A stretch of DNA of 64,000 nt, from positions 1 through 64,000 of the forward strand of contig NZ_JAEQND010000010.1 of NCBI RefSeq assembly GCF_016722765.1. The letters run 5' to 3'. Positions 6,257 through 14,705 of this stretch are shown here, one piece after another. The DNA comes from Ramlibacter alkalitolerans. GTDB taxonomy: Bacteria > Pseudomonadota > Gammaproteobacteria > Burkholderiales > Burkholderiaceae_C. Numbering within the stretch: the first letter of the stretch is position 1; each line of letters begins with the position of its first letter. A program made the position numbers and the translations under genes. The notes beneath the pieces are model-generated. The model did no database searches and was not told the origin of the DNA. It was given only the letters and a program-made list of their open reading frames with translations.

Positions 6257-8587
6257 ATGACCACAGACACCCCAGACATCGTGACGCGCTTCGGCAGCGG
6301 CCGGGCGGTCCAGCGCATCGAGGACGAAGGCCTGCTCAAGGGCCTGGGGCAGTACACCGACGACATCGCACCCGCCGGGCAGCTGCGCGCGGTGTTCGTG
6401 CGCTCGCCCTATCCGCACGCGCGCATCCTGTCGATCGACACCTCCGGTGCGGCGTCCATGCCGGGCGTCGTGAAGGTCGCGACCGGGGCCGAGCTGGTGC
6501 AGGCCGGCGTGAAGCCCATCCCCACCAATCCGGCCTTCAAGCGCGCCGACGGCTCCCCCGCCGCCACCGCCGACCGCCGCGCGCTGGCGCACGAGCGGGT
6601 GCGCTATGTCGGCGAGGCGGTGGCGATCGTCGTCGCCGAGTCGCTGCAGCAGGCGCGCGACGCCGCCGAAGCAGTCATGGTCGACTACGAGGAGCTGCCG
6701 AACGTCGTCGACCTCGAGGAGGCGACCACGCCCGGCGCGCCGGTGATCTGCGAACAGGCGCGCGACAACGTCGCCGCGGAGATGCGCTTCGGCGACGCGC
6801 AGAAAGCGGCGGCCGCGTTCGCGCAGGCGGCGCATGTCGTGCAGCTCAAGGTGGTCAACCAGCGGGTGGCCGCGCTCTCGATCGAACCGCGTTCCGTGCT
6901 CGCCTGGGTCGCCGACGACGGCCGCCTCACCCTGCGCATGAGCAGCCAGATGCCCTCCGGCGTGCGCAATTCGCTCGCCAACGACACGCTGGGCATCGGC
7001 CGCGACAAGGTGCGCGTGACGGTGGGCGACGTCGGCGGCGGCTTCGGCATGAAGACCGGCATCTACCCCGAGGATGCGGCGACCGCGTGGGCCGCCTGGA
7101 CGCTGAAGAAGCCGGTGAAGTGGATCGCCGACCGCAGCGAGGAATTCCTGACATCCTTCCACGGCCGCGACCAGCAGGCGCAGGCGGAACTCGCGCTCGA
7201 CGGCGAGGGCCGCATCCTGGCCATGCGCCTGCGCACGCTGGCCAACGTCGGCGCGTACGCCACGGCCACGGGCATGACCATTCCGCTGGTGGTCGGGCCC
7301 TGGGTGCAGACCAGCGTCTACGACATCCCGCTGATCGACTTCCACATCCGCTGCGTGATGACCAACACCGCCTGCACCGCGGCCTATCGCGGCGCCGGCC
7401 GGCCCGAGGCGATCTTCATCATCGAGCGCCTGATGGACGAAGCGGCGCGCCAGACCGGCATCGACCGCATCGCGCTGCGCCGGCGCAACTTCGTGCGGCC
7501 GGAGCAGATGCCGTACACCAACGCGATGGGGCAGGTGTACGACGTCGGCCGCTTCGCCATGGTCATGGAGGAAGGCCTGGACCTGGCCGACTGGAGCGGC
7601 TTCGAGGCGCGCGCCGCGGAGAGCAGGGCGCGCGGCAAGCTGCGCGGCCAGGGCATCTCCACCTTCCTCGAATGGACCAGCGGCATGGCCTTCGAGGAGC
7701 GCGTGACGGTGGACGTCAAGGCCGACGGCATGATCGAGGTCTTCTCCGCCGTCAACCAGATGGGCCAGGGCATCGCGACCACCCTGGCGCAGCTCGTCGT
7801 CGACGTGTTCAAGGTGCCCATCGACAAGGTGCGCGTGGTGCTCGGCGACACGGACCGGGGCGACGGTTTCGGCAGCGCCGGCTCGCGCTCGCTCTTCACC
7901 GGCGGCTCGGCGCTGCACCTGGGTTCGGTCAAGACGCTGGACACCGCGCGCGAGCTGGCGGCGAAGTCGCTGGAAGCCGCTGCCGCCGACCTGGAGTATG
8001 CGGAAGGGCGCTTCAGCGTGAAGGGCACCGATGTCGGCATCGGCCTGTTCGAACTGGCCGCCAAGCAGCCGGGCGGGCACATCTTCACCGACCACACGAG
8101 TTCCGTGCAGGGCCCGAGCTGGCCCAACGGCTGCCACGTGAGCGAGGTGGAGATCGATCCCCAGACCGGCCAGGTGCAGGTGGTGCGCTATGCCAGCGTC
8201 AACGACGTCGGCCGGGTGGTGAATCCGATGATCGTGCGCGGCCAGCTCGATGGCGGCGCGGTGCAGGGCATCGGCCAGGCCTTGTGCGAGCACATGGTCT
8301 ACGACGGCGCCAGCGGCCAGCCGGTGACCGGCAGCCTGATGGACTATGCGGCGCCGCGCGCCGACATCGTGCAGTGCGAGTTCGTGACGGAGATGAACCA
8401 GACGGTACCGTGCACGACCAATCCGCTGGGGACCAAGGGCGTCGGCGAACTGGGCACCATCGGCGCGGCGCCGAGCATCGTCAACGCGGTGGCCGATGCG
8501 CTCGCGCGCGCGGGGAAGAAGCAGGCGGCGGCGGAAATCCAGATGCCGCTGACGCCGGCGAAGGTGTGGGAGATCCTGAACGCTTGA
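6257..8587 (+). CDS. Xanthine dehydrogenase-family molybdopterin-binding subunit (CoxL form II-like)
   Basis: A 776-residue large subunit of a molybdenum hydroxylase. It starts with the small aldehyde oxidase/xanthine dehydrogenase domain (GRAVQRIEDEGLLKGLGQYTDD, residues 15-125). It has the cofactor motif GGGFGMK, AYRGAGR at 376-382 (form II rather than the form I CO dehydrogenase loop) and the catalytic Glu731 in GVGELG. Such subunits hydroxylate aldehydes or N-heterocycles, but normally work with FAD and 2Fe-2S subunits, and neither gene is adjacent. I place the start at ATG 6257, because the longer frame runs back through the palindromic repeat. It could supply the hydroxylation of a pyridine acid for the upstream operon. 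That link is inference. Confidence 0.85.
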   Translation: MTTDTPDIVTRFGSGRAVQRIEDEGLLKGLGQYTDDIAPAGQLRAVFVRSPYPHARILSIDTSGAASMPGVVKVATGAELVQAGVKPIPTNPAFKRADGSPAATADRRALAHERVRYVGEAVAIVVAESLQQARDAAEAVMVDYEELPNVVDLEEATTPGAPVICEQARDNVAAEMRFGDAQKAAAAFAQAAHVVQLKVVNQRVAALSIEPRSVLAWVADDGRLTLRMSSQMPSGVRNSLANDTLGIGRDKVRVTVGDVGGGFGMKTGIYPEDAATAWAAWTLKKPVKWIADRSEEFLTSFHGRDQQAQAELALDGEGRILAMRLRTLANVGAYATATGMTIPLVVGPWVQTSVYDIPLIDFHIRCVMTNTACTAAYRGAGRPEAIFIIERLMDEAARQTGIDRIALRRRNFVRPEQMPYTNAMGQVYDVGRFAMVMEEGLDLADWSGFEARAAESRARGKLRGQGISTFLEWTSGMAFEERVTVDVKADGMIEVFSAVNQMGQGIATTLAQLVVDVFKVPIDKVRVVLGDTDRGDGFGSAGSRSLFTGGSALHLGSVKTLDTARELAAKSLEAAAADLEYAEGRFSVKGTDVGIGLFELAAKQPGGHIFTDHTSSVQGPSWPNGCHVSEVEIDPQTGQVQVVRYASVNDVGRVVNPMIVRGQLDGGAVQGIGQALCEHMVYDGASGQPVTGSLMDYAAPRADIVQCEFVTEMNQTVPCTTNPLGTKGVGELGTIGAAPSIVNAVADALARAGKKQAAAEIQMPLTPAKVWEILNA

Positions 8588-8617
8588 TCCGCCGCCCGCC
8601 GTCCCCGTCCCCGCCCG

Positions 8618-8713
8618 CCGTCATTCCCGCGGAGGCGGGAATCCAGGGCTCCCAAAACAAAAGGCCGCGTACGCGGCCTTTTGCTCTGGGCCCCCGCCTG
8701 CGCGGGGGTGACG
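8618..8713. repeat. Family A dispersed palindromic repeat, copy 3, with a terminator nested inside
   Basis: Outer arms GTCATTCCCGCGGAGGCGGG (near 8620-8639) and CCCCCGCCTGCGCGGGGGTGAC (near 8691-8712) flank a separate perfect palindrome at 8658-8683. It lies between two convergent genes. Confidence 0.75.
8658..8683. terminator. Bidirectional intrinsic terminator, 26-bp perfect palindrome
   Basis: CAAAAGGCCGCGT is followed by its exact complement (ACGCGGCCTTTTG), giving an A-tract/GC stem/T-tract that works in both directions. It sits between the convergent molybdenum hydroxylase gene and dadA, where a two-way terminator is expected. Confidence 0.82.
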
Positions 8714-8747
8714 GATCTTCCCCTCAACACGGGGTCCCATCACCGGC

Positions 8748-10079
8748 TCACGCATTGAGCGACAGCTCCCCCTCCGGCATCCTTGCATCCTGCCCGAAAC
8801 CGTAGAACCGGAAGTTCATCGCCGGCTTGCGGCCGCCGATCAGCTCCGCCATCGCCTTGCCGGAACCGGCGCCATGCGTCCAGCCCAGCGTGCCGTGGCC
8901 GGCGTTGACCCACAGGCCACCAACCCGCGTGCGGCCGATGTACGGGATGTTGGTCGGCGTCGCGGGCCGCAGGCCGGTCCAGAACTGCGGGTTGCCGCCT
9001 TCTTCCGGCAGCCGCGTGTCGCACACGCCCGGCAGCACCTTCTCGATGCGCGCCGCCAGCATGCGGCAGCGGTCCTGCGCCAGCTGCGAGTCCAGCGTCG
9101 CGTCGTAGCCCGACACCTCGATGGTGCCGGCCACGCGCAGCTCGTCGCCCAGGCGGCTCATCGCCACCTTCACCTCGTCGTCGATGCTGCTCACGAAGGG
9201 CGCGTCGGCCGGCTTCTTCAGCTTGAACGTGGCGCTGTAGCCCTTGCCGGGATAGATCGGCAGGTCCACGCCCACCTGGCGCAGCAGCGGCGCAGTGTAG
9301 GAGCCGCAGGCCACCACGACGTCGTCGGCGCTCAGGCGCTGCACCAGGCCGGTGGCACGGTCGCGGATGCGCACGGCGGCGATGTCACCGCCGGCCGTCT
9401 CCAGCCGCTCGACGTCCTGGTTGAACAGGAACTGCACGCCACGGGCCGCGCACAGCTGTGCCAGCTTCTGCGTGAACACGCGCGCGTCGCCGCTCTCGTC
9501 GCTCGCGGTGTAGGTGCCGCCGACGATGCCGTCGAAGTTGCGGAAGGCCGGCTCGATGGCGAACAGTTCGTCTCGGCTGACGACCTTGCGGTCGACACCG
9601 TACTTCTGCATCAGTTCGGCCGCGACGGCGGCGTCCTCGAACGCCTTCGGGTCGGTGTAGAAGTGCGCGATGCCCTTCTCGAGCCGGTTGTATTCGATGC
9701 CGGTGGAAGCCACCACGTCCTTCAGCGCGGAATGGCTGTACGCGCCCAGCGCGACGAGCTGCTGCACGTTGCGCTCGAAGGCGGCGTCGTTGCACTGGGC
9801 CAGGAATTCCAGGCCCCAGCGCCATTGCTGCCAGTCCAGCTTGGGGCGGAACAGCAGCGGCGCGTCGTTGCGGAACATCCACTTCAGCAATTTCGCCGGC
9901 GCGTGGCGGTTGGCCCAGGGCTCGCAGTAGCTCACCGAGATCTGCGCCGCGTTGGCGAAGCTGGTCTCCAGCGCGGCATCGCGCTGGCGATCGACAACGA
10001 TGACTTCGTGGCCGCGTTCGGCCAGATGCCAGGCGGTGCTGATGCCGATGATGCCGGCGCCGAGAACGAGTGTCTTCAT
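8748..10079 (-). CDS. dadA: D-amino acid dehydrogenase, small (catalytic) subunit
   Basis: A 443-residue FAD oxidoreductase. The N-terminal Rossmann motif VLGAGIIGISTAWHLAERGHEV and the acidic end of strand 2 (VVDRQ) bind FAD. Later parts match DadA: VVACGSYTAPLL, LPIYPGKGYSATF, GHGTLGWTHGAGSGKAMAELI. DadA oxidises D-amino acids, chiefly D-alanine, to 2-oxo acids and passes electrons to the respiratory chain at the inner membrane. It is divergent from an ArgP-like LysR gene, which may regulate it. An alanine racemase is encoded far away at 58235, not as a dadAX operon. Length fits the family. Confidence 0.93.
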   Translation of the reverse strand: MKTLVLGAGIIGISTAWHLAERGHEVIVVDRQRDAALETSFANAAQISVSYCEPWANRHAPAKLLKWMFRNDAPLLFRPKLDWQQWRWGLEFLAQCNDAAFERNVQQLVALGAYSHSALKDVVASTGIEYNRLEKGIAHFYTDPKAFEDAAVAAELMQKYGVDRKVVSRDELFAIEPAFRNFDGIVGGTYTASDESGDARVFTQKLAQLCAARGVQFLFNQDVERLETAGGDIAAVRIRDRATGLVQRLSADDVVVACGSYTAPLLRQVGVDLPIYPGKGYSATFKLKKPADAPFVSSIDDEVKVAMSRLGDELRVAGTIEVSGYDATLDSQLAQDRCRMLAARIEKVLPGVCDTRLPEEGGNPQFWTGLRPATPTNIPYIGRTRVGGLWVNAGHGTLGWTHGAGSGKAMAELIGGRKPAMNFRFYGFGQDARMPEGELSLNA

Positions 10080-10082
10080 AGG

Positions 10083-10095
10083 CTCAAAGTTTGAG
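10083..10095. promoter_or_regulatory. Inverted repeat CTCAAAGTTTGAG before dadA, candidate operator
   Basis: Six-base arms CTCAAA/TTTGAG around a single G lie three bases upstream of the dadA ATG, within the 79-bp region shared with the divergent LysR gene. The location suits a repressor or LysR contact site or a stem in the dadA leader. No binding data can be read from sequence. Confidence 0.4.
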
Positions 10096-10158
10096 GCGAG
10101 TCCCGGTTTTTCAAAAGCCGAATTAAACTGTCTGCGCCTTCATCAGATCGTCTAATGG

Positions 10159-11073
10159 ATGCAGCCCTTCGATCCTGCCGCGCTCGAATGCCTGGCCGCC
10201 ATCGTGGAAGAGGGCGGCTTCGACCGTGCCGCCCAGCGCCTGAGCATCACCCAGTCCGCCGTGTCGCAGCGCCTGCGCGCGCTGGAGGCGCAGGTCGGCA
10301 CCGTGCTGGTGGTGCGCAGCCGCCCCGTCAAGGCCACCGCGGCGGGGCAGCTGCTGCTGAAGCACACCCGGCAGATGAGGCTGCTGCGGGCCGATGTGGA
10401 ACGTGAGCTGGGCGAGCTGGCGCCAAGCTCCACCGGCGGCGCACGCGAGGAAGAGCGCATCTCCATCGCCATCAACGCCGACAGCATCGCGACCTGGGCG
10501 CTGCCGGCGCTGAATGCGCTGGCGCGCCAGGGCCTGCCGCTGGAGATCATCACCGACGACCAGGACCACACCCACGAATGGCTGCGCGAAGGGCAGGTGC
10601 TGGGTTGCGTGACGACGGTCAAGCAGGCCTTGCGCGGATGCAAGGTGCTGCCGCTCGGGGCGATGCACTACGTGGGCGTGGCCCAGGCGGCGTACGCGCG
10701 CGAGCGGCTGCCGCAGGGGCTGACGCCGCACAACTTCCGCGACACGGCCTTCGTGGCCTTCAACCGCAAGGACGACATGCAGGCCGAGTTCGTCGGCCGC
10801 GCCTTCGGCCTCAGGCGCGTCTCACTGCACCAGTTGTTCGTCCCCAGCTCGGAAGGACAGGTGCGCGCGGTGCTCGCCGGCTGGGGCGCCAGCGTGGTGC
10901 CGGAGCTGCTGGTGCGCGGCCTGATCGCGCAGGGCGAGCTGGTGAACATCGCACCGCAGGCGAAGGTGCCGGTGCAGCTCTATTGGCATTGCTGGAACCT
11001 CGCGTCGGCCGTCCTCGACCAGCTGACCGCGGCGCTGGCGCAGGCGGCGCGCGAAGCGCTCACCGCGGGCTGA
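10159..11073 (+). CDS. argP: LysR-family regulator, ArgP (IciA)-like
   Basis: A 304-residue LysR regulator. The N-terminal helix-turn-helix is GGFDRAAQRLSITQSAVSQRLRALEAQVG (about 19-47, given here only as a landmark span), followed by the short ArgP-type linker and the effector domain with INADSIATWALPAL, a hallmark of ArgP. In enterobacteria ArgP senses lysine and arginine and drives the argO exporter. Here it is divergent from dadA with no exporter next to it, so it probably responds to a basic amino acid to control dadA. The ATG at 10159 is preferred over an out-of-frame ATG at 10155. Confidence 0.82.
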   Translation: MQPFDPAALECLAAIVEEGGFDRAAQRLSITQSAVSQRLRALEAQVGTVLVVRSRPVKATAAGQLLLKHTRQMRLLRADVERELGELAPSSTGGAREEERISIAINADSIATWALPALNALARQGLPLEIITDDQDHTHEWLREGQVLGCVTTVKQALRGCKVLPLGAMHYVGVAQAAYARERLPQGLTPHNFRDTAFVAFNRKDDMQAEFVGRAFGLRRVSLHQLFVPSSEGQVRAVLAGWGASVVPELLVRGLIAQGELVNIAPQAKVPVQLYWHCWNLASAVLDQLTAALAQAAREALTAG

Positions 11074-11078
11074 GGGGC

Positions 11079-11216
11079 TCAGCGCGGCGTGCCGGCGCCG
11101 TGCGGGATGTCGCCATCCGGCATGTACGAGAGATCCGCGGGAGAGGCGAAGGCGAGCAGGAACGCTGCCACGACCGCGGCAAGCCAGGCGAGCGTCTGTG
11201 TCCAGAGCGGCTTCAT
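11079..11216 (-). CDS. Small membrane protein, 45 residues, unknown
   Basis: A short open frame coding for MKPLWTQTLAWLAAVVAAF and on to a polar tail (PDGDIPHGAGTPR). One hydrophobic segment spans about residues 8-25. A strong ribosome site GGAGG lies five bases before the ATG, which argues that it is translated. The stop lies six bases past the end of the argP-like gene, facing it. No family recognised. Confidence 0.62.
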   Translation of the reverse strand: MKPLWTQTLAWLAAVVAAFLLAFASPADLSYMPDGDIPHGAGTPR

Positions 11217-11337
11217 GACAGCCTCCGCGGGAGTTGTTGTTCTGGTAAGTGTGCGCTTGCCCGTGTACTGTTCACACTGCAGCGGTGTAAAGCCCGCGGG
11301 AAAGTTGTTCCGAATCGCACGTGCTTACGCAACGTGC

Positions 11338-12183
11338 TTACACGGGCGCCGTGACGACGGCGCGCGAGAGGTTCACCACGAAGCGCTCGCGGAAACCTTC
11401 CTGTTCTCCCTTGCTCGCGTAACCGAGCGTGTTGGCGAGCACGCGGCAACCCCGCTCGACGTAGTCCTGCTGGCAGTGCAGGTGGCCGTGCAGCCAGAAC
11501 TGCGCCTTCTCCATCAGGTCCTCGAGCGAGTTGCAGAAGCCCGCGGTGGCCGGCGTGACGCCGTAGCGCGGATCGTGGCTGCGCAGGCTGGGCGCGAAAT
11601 GCGTCACCACCACCGTGGTGCCGTCGAAGGGGCGCGCCAGTGCATCGCGCAGCCACGCCTCGCACACCAGGGCCTGCTCGCGCCAGCCCTCCGCCAGCAT
11701 CATCTCGCCGTGCCGCAGCGCCGCCGCCTTCTGCAGGTAGAAGTTGGCGGCGCGGAACGCCTTGTGGCGCTGCTTCAACGCCTCCTGCACGGTGGGCTCG
11801 GGCTGGCCGGGGCGCAGCACCAGGGCGTCGAAGTCGGCCCACAGCGTGGTGCCGATGAAGCGCACGCCATCGACCTCATGCACCTCCCGTTCGAGCCAGG
11901 TGATGCCCAGTCGATCGCAGGTCTCGCGCAGGCGTGCGTGCGTGGCGTCGAAATCGAGGTTGTCGTATTCGTGGTTGCCCGGCACGTACAGCACCGGCAC
12001 CGGCCAGGCGCCGCGCGCGGGCGAGAAGCGGGCCAGGCCGAAGTCGCTGTCTTGCAGCTTCGAGCTGCGCTGGTAGGAGCCGACGTCGCCGGCGAGCACC
12101 AGCAGGTCGGCTTCCGGCGCCGGCGTGGGCCGATAGCCGGGATGGCCCTCCAGGTGGAGGTCGGACATCAGCTGGATCTTCAC
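11338..12183 (-). CDS. Calcineurin-like metallophosphoesterase
   Basis: A 281-residue protein with the metallophosphoesterase signature in order: Asp8/His10 (SDLHLE), GDV at 32-34, GNHEY at 69-73, a later His in VVVTHFAP, and GHLH near 234-237. All metal ligands are present, so it should be an active di-metal phosphoesterase of the cytoplasm (no signal peptide). The substrate is not predictable; relatives act on nucleotides, phosphodiesters or proteins. Single-gene unit, about 120 bases downstream of the small membrane ORF's start region and followed by a Bug-type binding protein on the same strand. Confidence 0.88.
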   Translation of the reverse strand: MKIQLMSDLHLEGHPGYRPTPAPEADLLVLAGDVGSYQRSSKLQDSDFGLARFSPARGAWPVPVLYVPGNHEYDNLDFDATHARLRETCDRLGITWLEREVHEVDGVRFIGTTLWADFDALVLRPGQPEPTVQEALKQRHKAFRAANFYLQKAAALRHGEMMLAEGWREQALVCEAWLRDALARPFDGTTVVVTHFAPSLRSHDPRYGVTPATAGFCNSLEDLMEKAQFWLHGHLHCQQDYVERGCRVLANTLGYASKGEQEGFRERFVVNLSRAVVTAPV

Positions 12184-12250
12184 GCCGGCATTGTGCCGGC
12201 GCGCGTGGCCGCCTCCGCGCCGGGCGGCCCGCCTTCCGGGTGTCGGACGA

Positions 12251-13231
12251 TTACAGCTTGACGCCCGCGCCCTTGACGGCCGGCGCGAGCTGGCCGACCT
12301 GTTCCTTCACGAAGCCGGCAAAAGCCGGCTGGCTCACGGGCGAGGTGGCGATGCCCAGCTCCGCCATCTTGCGCTTGATGTCGGCGCTGGCGAGGATCTC
12401 GTTGACGGCGGTGTTCAGGCGCGCGACCACGTCGGCCGGCATCTTCGCCGGCCCGGAGAGGCCGAAGAAATTGTCCAGGACCAGCTTGCGATGGCCCGTC
12501 TCCACCACGCTGGGAATGTCCGGCGCCAGCGGGGAGCGGCTGACCGAGGTCACGGCCAGCGGCACGATCTGGCCGCTCTTGAAGTAGGGCACGAAGGCGG
12601 TGATCACGTCGATGCCGACCGGTACCACGCCGGAGATCAGGTCGGTCGTCATCGGTGCGCCGCCGCGGTAGGGCACGTGCACCATGTTGAGGGCCAGCTC
12701 CTTCTTCATCAGCTCGCCGTAGATGTGGCCGATGGAGGCGGGGCCGCCGGAGCCGAAGTCGAGCCGGCCGTTCTTCCTGGCCAGCGCCTCGAGGTCGGCG
12801 ATCGTCTTCAGGCCGGACTTGGGGTTGGCCATCACCACGCAGGGGGCGCTGCCGATCAGCGCGATGTGGGTGAAGCCCTCGACCGGGTCATAGGGCTGCT
12901 TTTCCAGCGCGAACGGCCCGATCGAGATCGGCGTGGAGTTGGACAGCATCAGCGTGTAGCCGTCCGCCGGCGCCTGCGCGACCACCAGCCCGCCGACGCT
13001 GCCGCCGGCGCCGGGCCGGTTGTCCACCACGAAGGCCTGCCCCAGCTTGCTCCCGAGCTGCTCCGCCAGCACGCGCGCCACGATGTCGCTCGCGCCGCCG
13101 GCGGGGAAGGTCACGACGATGCGGATCGGCTTGTCGGGCCAGGCGGCCACGGCGGGCAGGACGACGCTGGCGGCGCCGGCGGAAACCACCTGCAGGAAGC
13201 GGCGGCGGCTGGGGGCGGGGCTACGGAGCAT
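12251..13231 (-). CDS. Tripartite tricarboxylate transporter substrate-binding protein (Bug family)
   Basis: A 326-residue exported binding protein. The N-terminus MLRSPAPSRRRFLQVVSAG looks like a twin-arginine-type signal. The mature part begins AWPDKPIRIVVTFPAGGASD, the usual first strand and ligand loop of Bug proteins, followed by VVDNRPGAGG. These proteins bind carboxylates in the periplasm, often for TctAB permeases, but no permease genes are adjacent, which is common for Bug paralogues in Burkholderiales. The ATG at 13231 has GGAGG seven bases upstream and is preferred over the ATG at 13270. Confidence 0.9.
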   Translation of the reverse strand: MLRSPAPSRRRFLQVVSAGAASVVLPAVAAWPDKPIRIVVTFPAGGASDIVARVLAEQLGSKLGQAFVVDNRPGAGGSVGGLVVAQAPADGYTLMLSNSTPISIGPFALEKQPYDPVEGFTHIALIGSAPCVVMANPKSGLKTIADLEALARKNGRLDFGSGGPASIGHIYGELMKKELALNMVHVPYRGGAPMTTDLISGVVPVGIDVITAFVPYFKSGQIVPLAVTSVSRSPLAPDIPSVVETGHRKLVLDNFFGLSGPAKMPADVVARLNTAVNEILASADIKRKMAELGIATSPVSQPAFAGFVKEQVGQLAPAVKGAGVKL

Positions 13232-13311
13232 GCGGGGTCCTCCATCGGCGGAATGCCGGCGCGGGAGCATGCGACGTGCATGCCACAGCCGTGTTGACGC
13301 AAGCCTAACCT

Positions 13312-14265
13312 TTAGTGAAAAGCTTTACCAGCGGCGGCGGCCACCGCGCCGCGCAACCAGGCGTGGTCGCTGCGCTGCCCCTGGCGCCGATGCCAGAGGG
13401 CGTCGACGTGCACCGGCGGCACGTGGAACGGCAGGTCGCGCTGCTCCAGCGCCCCCGACCGGCCGGTGGAACCGATGAAGTGCTTGGGCAGCACCGTCAG
13501 CAGGTCGGAGGTTTCCACCACCAGGCCGGCGGTGAAGAACTGGTTGACGGTCAGCACCACGCGCCGGCTCTGGCCGATGGCGGCCAGCGCTTCGTCGATG
13601 AAGCCGAAGGGGCGGCCGGAGAAGCTCACCAGCATGTGGCGGGCGGCGCAGAAGCGCTCCAGGGTCAACGGCTGTGCCGCCAGCGGATGGCCCTTGCGCA
13701 TCACGCACACATAGACGCCGTCATACAGGCGCTCGGACTCGAAGCCGCCCATGCCCGTGGCCTGTTCCTGGGCGGTCATGTCGGCCAGCACGGCCGGGAA
13801 ATAGCCGACGGCCAGGTCGATCACGCCTTCCTCGAGGATCCGGCGCGGGTCGCGCGTGGTCAGGGGCAGCACCCGCACCGAGATGCCGGGGGCGTCGCGC
13901 TCCATGATCTCCACCAGCCCGGGCACGACCTCGGCGGCGGTGGCGTCGGCCATGGCGAGCGTGAAGGTGTTGGTGGCGGCGGCAGCGATGAACTCGCCCG
14001 GCGCCAGGGTGGCTTCCAGCTGCCGCAGGGCGTCGCTGACAGCGGGCCAGAGGGCCAGGGCCCGTGGCGTCGGCTCCACGCCGTAGCCGCTGCGCGTCAG
14101 CAGCCGGTCGCCGAGGGCATCGCGCAGGCGGTTCAGGGCGTTGCTCACGGCCGGCTGCGTCATCGACAGGTTGCGGGCTGCACGGGTGAGGTTGCGCTCG
14201 GCCATGATCTGGTCGAACACCCGCAGCAGGTTGAGGTCCAGGGTGCGGAAGTTGGGCGTTTTCAT
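13312..14265 (-). CDS. LysR-family transcriptional regulator (NodD/NahR-like group)
   Basis: A 317-residue LysR protein. The N-terminus LDLNLLRVFDQIMAERNLTRAARNLSMT and the helix-turn-helix QPAVSNALNRLRDALGD are typical of the branch with NodD, NahR and PcpR, whose members respond to aromatic compounds. The effector domain follows from about residue 95. It is divergent from the cluster of tiny genes at 14384-15064 with an AT-rich, palindrome-bearing region between, so it may control them. Alternatively it acts on the Bug-type gene downstream on its own strand. The effector is unknown. Confidence 0.88.
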   Translation of the reverse strand: MKTPNFRTLDLNLLRVFDQIMAERNLTRAARNLSMTQPAVSNALNRLRDALGDRLLTRSGYGVEPTPRALALWPAVSDALRQLEATLAPGEFIAAAATNTFTLAMADATAAEVVPGLVEIMERDAPGISVRVLPLTTRDPRRILEEGVIDLAVGYFPAVLADMTAQEQATGMGGFESERLYDGVYVCVMRKGHPLAAQPLTLERFCAARHMLVSFSGRPFGFIDEALAAIGQSRRVVLTVNQFFTAGLVVETSDLLTVLPKHFIGSTGRSGALEQRDLPFHVPPVHVDALWHRRQGQRSDHAWLRGAVAAAAGKAFH

Positions 14266-14289
14266 ACGATCAATGAATGATATGCATCA

Positions 14290-14327
14290 CTAATCAAAAT
14301 TAGGCAAATATCAGGGTGATTCCTAAT
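14290..14327. promoter_or_regulatory. Overlapping inverted repeats in an AT-rich divergent promoter region
   Basis: CTAATcaaaATTAG occupies 14290-14303, and its right half ATTAGG pairs again with CCTAAT at 14322-14327. The 118-bp region between the LysR start (14265) and the first small gene (14384) is far richer in A+T than its surroundings. The layout matches a LysR-regulated divergent promoter, with TN11A-like spacing in the motif. Confidence 0.5.
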
Positions 14328-14383
14328 ATTCAAGCACGCACTTGGCAATACCGCCACAAGCAACAGCGTCAAGGGGATCACAA

Positions 14384-14695
14384 ATGGCAAGCTTCATCCG
14401 CATCGAATATCCGGCCCAGCACGGTGGCGTCGCCCGCTTCGAAGAGGCGATCAAGGTCATCGGCGGCTTTAGCGCCACGCAGGCCCTGCTGCACGGCCTG
14501 GCCGTCCTGGGCACGCCCTTCACCGCCCTGGCCGCCCGCGCTCGCGCCGGCATCGCCGCCTGGCGTGAAGAGCACAAGCAGCGCGAGGAAGACCGCAAGC
14601 TGTGGGACCTGGCCCTCACCGACGCCCGCGTCATGGCCGACCTGAGCCGCGCCATGAGCAACGACGCCGCGCGCGACGGCAGCCGCTACTTCTGA
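14384..14695 (+). CDS. Unknown small protein with DGSRYF C-terminus (103 residues)
   Basis: The ATG at 14384 has AAGGGG about seven bases upstream. The protein has a moderately hydrophobic middle (FSATQALLHGLAVLGTPFTALAARARAG, roughly 28-55, shown as a landmark in pieces), then a charged helical part (WREEHKQREEDRKLWDLALT) and ends ARDGSRYF. The late segment LALTDARVMADLSRAMS faintly recalls the DUF1127 tail but is not a convincing match. The same last six residues recur in the next gene. It is the first of three closely spaced small genes divergent from a LysR regulator. Confidence 0.68.
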   Translation: MASFIRIEYPAQHGGVARFEEAIKVIGGFSATQALLHGLAVLGTPFTALAARARAGIAAWREEHKQREEDRKLWDLALTDARVMADLSRAMSNDAARDGSRYF

Positions 14696-14705
14696 GCCCA
14701 GCGCC

